Source: Perca fluviatilis
Taxonomy: Eukaryota; Chordata; Actinopteri; Perciformes; Percidae
Direction of reading: 5' to 3'
Assembly (NCBI RefSeq): GCF_010015445.1
Contig: NC_053127.1
Span: 11,700,776 to 11,764,775 of the forward strand
DNA: 64,000 nt
Positions 41,980-64,000 of the stretch are shown in pieces (position 1 is the first letter of the stretch; every line of letters starts with the position of its first letter). The notes under the pieces are model-generated. The model worked only from the letters and a program-made list of their open reading frames with translations, was not told the origin of the DNA and ran no database searches. A program made the translations under genes and the position numbers.

Positions 41980-42334
41980 TTAAGCTTTAGTGTGTAACGT
42001 TTTGATATTAACAAACGTTCGTTACATTCCAGCCATTGCCAAATTAGTTGCTACAAAGCTAATTAAGACTATCAGCTCCACACAACTCTCTGGATTTCTC
42101 AGTATGGTCATGTTCAGAAGATTGTGATGTCAGTGACTGAATATAATTACCTCTTCTGAAGAGTATCATGTTTTTTTTAATCCTACGTGTCCTCCTTAGC
42201 TACTAGCAACTGCATCAAGGAGGGGTGGGGGCGCATGCGCGATCATGGAAGGCTTGTCTCATGTGGACGCGCCGACAGTGTTGTCGTCATTACTTAGAAT
42301 TCCTCATGGGGGGCGACAGAAACATAGCTTTAAA
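41980..42334 (+). mobile_element. TTAA-type MITE, family D copy 2
   Basis: Homologous over its length and in the same orientation to 15400-15694, with about 75 bp of extra sequence near 42085-42150. It ends in 'acatagctttaaa'. Confidence 0.85.
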
Positions 42335-43465
42335 AGTAAAATTAGCCTGCTTTAAAAATGTCCTTAGATAAAAGTAAGTCTGTTAAAATGTACTCTACAT
42401 TGTTGTAGCAGTTGCAATACAAAGTGAGAAAGGGTGCAAACAAAAAATAAAACAATAGGATGATGGTATATGATAGACCCATAAATTGAAGAAAAAAAAA
42501 CCCCACACATTTAGGCTACAAAATAAAAGTGCATTAACATGTTAACGTAAGGCCTCCATTCTTAAGAAGTCTGACCTGGTCACTTGGTCGCTCTCTCGAA
42601 ACTGGTCATCAATTATTCAACAGCCGTTCTCATTGTAACCTCACTGGAATAGGGCAGAAATTCAGACAATTAAACAAAAAAAATAACAATAAATAACTAA
42701 CTTTACACCGCGGCGGGTGCAACAAACTTATGTTACACCAATGAAATAAGAGACCCTTCTTATAGGGTCAACAGCAGAATAAAACATCACCAAAGCAGAC
42801 AACACAAACACGTATGAACAATATAAACTCCACAGCGGCTGCAGCCACAAAATGCAGTTTTAGCACAACCTGTTGTGCACAAACATCCACTAAATAGTTT
42901 GTTGCTGTACTTACCTGTGTAAATGATATTCGGAGTCTTGTGCACCGCAAAGTCCTCCAAAAGGTTCAACTTCTGCTACTTTATTTCCCCGTGCATCATA
43001 TAACCCATAGACATTAGGTCTAGGATATAACCTGTTGTCCGCTCAACCTCAACCTCTCTGTCGCCGCGCCCCTCGACGTTTTCATACACTCTGAGCTGAA
43101 TGAGGCTCTGCAGTCACAACTGTTACAGAGATTAACGGTCGCAAACAGAGGAAAGTCCTCACACACCTCCCTGGAAGTAACAATTCCTGTGTAAAAGGTA
43201 GAAGTCACAGCTGGAGGAACCCTGTGAGCATTTTAGCATTTAGCATGTTAGCCACACCCAGCATACACCTGTGTTTGATTAGGGTCACTTAGCTGCTGGC
43301 CAGGTGGTGCATTAAATCAGTGATTACTTAAGGTAGCTGCAGAGCCTGTCTATGGAGAGCCTGTTCACTCCCTATCTCACTCCCTATTAGCCCCATTGTA
43401 CCAACCCGGGATTTTCCCGAGAGTGGAAGTTCTCCCCTTATTAGACATTCTCTGGTAGCTGCAAC
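42335..43465. other. Intergenic DNA, no supportable gene
   Basis: On the minus strand a strong donor-like CAG|gtaagt occurs near 42913, preceded by an ATG-containing stretch, but neither alternative frame resembles a known protein and no partner exon was found. No repeat was firmly identified. Confidence 0.4.
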
Positions 43466-43536
43466 CTTCTTCTTCTTCTTCTTCTTCTTCTTCTTCTTCT
43501 TCTTCTTCTTCTTCTTCTTCTCCTTCTTCTTCTTCT
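43466..43536. repeat. CTT trinucleotide microsatellite
   Basis: About 23 near-perfect CTT units with one interruption (tcc). The lysine run in the overlapping minus-strand frame is an artefact of this repeat. Confidence 0.96.
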
Positions 43537-43984
43537 CAACAATGCCGAGGTACACAATGACGTAATTCTAATATGTATAACAATATTTATAACATATTTC
43601 CAGAAAACGTCCTTGGAAATTATTGGGAAAATGATGGACCTTTGACATGAGTGTCACTGAAAATACCTCAACAGAGCACCCAATTAGCAATTTCTTCACT
43701 AAAAAGGTATGATGTGAAGGAAATGTGACACACTTTTAAAAGTAAAGAACAATAATTTGCCCAACATTAATTAGTTCAGTAAATATATACATACATCTTT
43801 CAGTGTGACTGATCAGACAGTAATTTTACCATTGTCTTTGTTACAGAGCTTATTCTTCATATTTTCCAAAAACCCACAAAAAAAAAAAAACTCGGCTATT
43901 AACGAACATAACACTTGGAGGTGAAGATGGCCTTCTGTAGATCAGACAGTACAGTTACTGCACATCAAAAATAAACTCCAACAA
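43537..43984. other. Intergenic DNA downstream of gtf2ird1
   Basis: AT-rich, without recognised features, just beyond the presumed 3' end of gtf2ird1. Confidence 0.45.
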
Positions 43985-44950
43985 ATTGAAAGTGCAAGGC
44001 AACACATTTTATTTCAAAGGCCTAATTGGCGTTAAGGTACAGCATATTAAATATCGTTAGTCCAGAGACGGTCATCGCAGAATAACATACCATTCTTTCC
44101 TTTACATGATACATTCAAGCTGACTTTTAATGAGATATTTTACATATTGTTAATGTGGTGCAAACATAAAAAGGCTTTGTACTGAAGGTCTTGTATTTAC
44201 TGCAGGTGCTTCCTGCTGCTGTGCGAGCAGAGGTTCTACCTATCGGGCAAACTTTAAGTCCATTTTATCTCCTTTAATTTCTGATGGCTTGTGGTCGCCA
44301 CAACACCCAATTAAGACACTTCATTGCTGCCGTTTAACTTGATTTCAGCGGTTACCTGTAGTTACTAGTAGCATCTGTATTATTGTGATAGTTCCTCAAG
44401 AAACTATATAACAGAATAATGTATTTTACATCCCTGCACATAATGTTATATTTCAATAAATATAATAAATAAAAAGTACAAATATCTGAATATTATGGAA
44501 CCAGATCCGTTATCAAAGACATTTTTTTGCAAACCAAATGCTGGATACAACATGACTCAGTGGATGGACACTTTGTAAATGCAAGGGCAAATATGACTTT
44601 CATAATGTCTTTAGCTATGTAAAATAATAACTATATTACTTGATGATGATACTTTATGATCAGCTTTAGAAGGAAAAACAAAAACTGACTGCCGGCACTG
44701 TGTGGAGGCGGGAGACAGAAAACAAGCCAAGCTTTTGCCCTGCAACATTTTGATGCACATACATTCTGTTGTTCCTCAACACTCAGGACGCCATTCACAA
44801 AGTCAAACCTTCAATTCTCTGTAGTCAGTCTGGAGAGATTTTTTAGTCTGAGCACTCTGACAAAGTGTTAGTGTCGCATGTGGAAGAGTCATGAATATCA
44901 CTTTGACACGCTCCTCCTTTTATCCCTTTGCTGCAGTCCAGGTTTGTCCT
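43985..44950 (-). other. gtf2ird1: Probable gtf2ird1 3' UTR
   Basis: Sequence immediately after the gtf2ird1 stop codon on its sense strand. The first good AATAAA on the minus strand that I see is at 44013-44008, giving a 3' UTR of about 0.95 kb. The end is inferred from the signal alone. Confidence 0.4.
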
Positions 44951-61982
<17,032 letters not shown>

Positions 61983-62555
61983 CTGGAATATAAAAAAGAA
62001 AAAATGGGCCGTTAGTCACAGAGATCAAAGAGTGTTGTCAGCTGCTCTCGGGGCAAAACTCATGATGCAAACACTGTGCAGCACATGTGAAGGAACACAT
62101 CATTAACTGCTTTTTAAACACATTAACTGCTCATTAAACAATCAAGTAAATGAGTCATTCCTTTGTTATCACTGACTCCCTCGGACTGAAAATAACGCTG
62201 TGGATGTGAACTATGCTTCTGGAGTGCTTCCCCTTCCTCCTGCCACATGATACTGCTCTGTCTGCCACCAAGACAACCATCTCCTGCTGTGATCATAATT
62301 CATCTTTAGACACAACTATTTCTTTAAGTTGTGTTTAATTCACATCTATTTGTAAAACTGTTTGAGATTAAGATTAAACTTCGGAAACTGAAGCAAGCTG
62401 GTGAAGAAGAGTACTATTTATGGGTACTACTTTCCTCTATAATTAATAAACTACCTGATTTATTAAAGCCAGATGACCTAATTTCATATTGGGGTCACTG
62501 CTGAACAAGACCAATTGTCTACAGCCATTACGCAAAGCTTTGTCACTAGTGGGGT

Positions 62556-62945
62556 AGTCTATACATCCTTTGCGTTCCACTTCCGGGATTGCTCTGGTGC
62601 TGCAGGAAATTCCGCCGGATGCATGTATTTTCCGTTTCCTTCCGCTTTCTTTGTGTTGGAATTTTAAATCTGGTGGATTTATGAGGACTATTGTTGACTG
62701 CTCCTCAGATCTCTGCAGGGTAAATTGAGACAGCTAGCTAGACTATCTGTCCAATCTGAGTTCTCTCTCGCACAACTATTTTGCAGCGGCTCTGTACGGA
62801 GTTTAGCACCGCCCATGACGATTCTGATTGGTTAAAAGAAATGCCATTAAACCAGCGCATGTTTTCCTCCCATCGCCAAATGCTGTGTGGAGTAGCCAGA
62901 CCCTCCCTCAGTGCGCTGTGGAGGAGGTTCTGGCAAAGTGAGACT
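62556..62945 (+). repeat. Dispersed repeat family A, copy 4
   Basis: Begins AGTCTATACATCC and ends GGCAAAGTGAGACT. It is flanked by a perfect 11-bp direct repeat actagtggggt (62545-62555 and 62946-62956). Co-linear with copies 1 and 2, with no coding capacity. Confidence 0.9.
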
Positions 62946-63082
62946 ACTAGTGGGGTAAATAGGTTTGGTCTCAGGGTGGCATTAAACTGGGCCTACAATA
63001 ACGTGTGGGCGGCCTAACGCCTTTATACATACCTTGTTAGTGCGTAGAATACTAAGCAATTAAATTGCCTAATAATTGTTGG

Positions 63083-63324
63083 TAGGGGTGCACAATTCAG
63101 AAAATGTCACAATTCGATTCAATATCGATTTTAGATTCAAAAACGATTCTCGATTAAAAAGCGAGTCACAGTATGTAAATGTAATTACTTTTCCCATGTG
63201 ATTGCAGTAGCCTTTTTTTTAATTAAAGAATATGAATAGATTTTTGGAATTCTATGATTTGATTTTGAATCGGTAGAGCTTGAATCACGATTCGTATGTG
63301 AATCGATTTTTTTGCACACCCCTA
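63083..63324. mobile_element. hAT-type MITE, 242 bp
   Basis: Ends TAGGGGTGCACAATTC and, from the right, TAGGGGTGTGCAAAAAAATC, flanked by a perfect 8-bp target duplication attgttgg (63075-63082 and 63325-63332). The interior is rich in 'aatcgatt'-like sequence. No coding capacity. Confidence 0.93.
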
Positions 63325-64000
63325 ATTGTTGGCATGATTTTATAAAATTTTGTGGCAAAGTGAATCCTTATGATATACTGTATCTGTGGATGGCCTTAGT
63401 GACTACCATACATACATGCCAGTAAGCAGTGGGGATTTATATTGGCTGATAATATGTTGGATTCATGTTAAGACATGTTAAGAAAAAAAAATTATTTGGA
63501 GGCCCCCCCTGAGGACCACCTAAGGGTCCCGGACCCCCTGTTGAAGATCCCTGCACTAGAGAAAAGGCAGTGCTGTTACCAAAATCGAAAGGGTTTATGT
63601 TCTGCGCGATGGCCATGTTAGGACATGTCAGACATAGGTAGTTAGCTCTACATTGCACTAAACTAATGCTTACAGTTACCATGTTACATGTTATTGATTA
63701 CAGCTGTCTCTGGCATCAGCACGTAGCTACATGTAGCATAAGAATAGAGCACAAAATGTGGAGTAATGTGCAGCTTAATATTGTACCAGACAAATTTACT
63801 GTTTACTCTTGGAGCTAAAAACAACAATGTTCAACTGTTTTAGGAAATTACTGAGCCTGTTTTAAGTGGAAACTACAAATATCTTTTTGACTTGCTTTTG
63901 AAGATTTACATCTTCAGTAGGAATGAATGGGCTTGGGGCTGAGTGACACAGTCACGATAGGTGAGTAGGAAAATACAGAGAGACGGAGTAACAAATAGCT

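Larger units (their letters stand above)
61983..64000 (-). other. gtf2ird1: gtf2ird1 intron continuing beyond the window
   Basis: No further coding exon was recognised to the right edge. It holds family A copy 4 and an hAT-type MITE. 63380-63560 includes a degraded repeat ('ggtcccggaccccctgttgaagatccctgc') related to about 1540-1585. Confidence 0.7.

Noticed and set aside
42768..42969. Minus-strand ORFs ending at a strong donor near 42913
   Set aside because: The donor matches consensus, but neither frame resembles a known protein and no partner exon was found. Kept only as a note in the intergenic entry.
43328..43555. Lysine-run minus frame
   Set aside because: It comes from the CTT microsatellite, with no conserved sequence on either side.

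Overview
This window is vertebrate nuclear DNA, almost certainly from a teleost fish. It has small coding exons with GT-AG introns, long CA/GT, AT and CTT microsatellites, and a dense load of fish-type mobile elements: Tc1-like, PIF/Harbinger-like, hAT-like and TTAA-ended MITEs, L2- and L1-type LINE remnants, and tRNA-derived SINEs. Nothing bacterial, viral or CRISPR-like is present.

Two real protein genes could be assembled exon by exon, and both keep the reading frame across every junction. (1) dtx2 (Deltex E3 ubiquitin ligase 2), plus strand, 16268-34161: nine coding exons, a complete 637-codon ORF, with two WWE domains, a proline/glutamine/serine-rich linker, a RING and a Deltex C-terminal domain with its catalytic residues. 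(2) gtf2ird1 (GTF2I repeat domain-containing protein 1), minus strand, 61982-44951: the 18 most C-terminal coding exons, about 573 residues, including I-repeats 3, 4 and 5 and the conserved C-terminal tail. Its N-terminal half lies beyond the right edge. The genes converge tail to tail, with about 10.8 kb of transposon-rich DNA between their stop codons. The human orthologues both lie in 7q11.23, so the pair fits ancestral linkage.

Layout: 1-7635 is intergenic with microsatellites, two copies of an 11-bp-TSD repeat family, an anomalous homopolymer tract at about 5715-6075 and one unassigned exon-like ORF. 7636-11755 holds nested LINE remnants on the minus strand. 11858-15694 is repeat- and MITE-rich. 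16268-34161 is dtx2, whose introns carry several large non-autonomous elements. 34162-44950 holds SINEs, a 1.47-kb inverted-repeat element, a broken Tc1-like element with a nested insertion, and the probable gtf2ird1 3' UTR. 44951-61982 is gtf2ird1, also with MITEs in its introns. 61983-64000 is a further intron with repeats.

No novel multi-gene system was found. The most useful observations are regulatory or evolutionary: a TG microsatellite abutting the last gtf2ird1 splice acceptor, a symmetric 48-nt cassette exon, a transposon end 12 nt inside a gtf2ird1 intron next to a weak donor, coding repeats in both genes, and a repeat family with consistent 11-bp target duplications.
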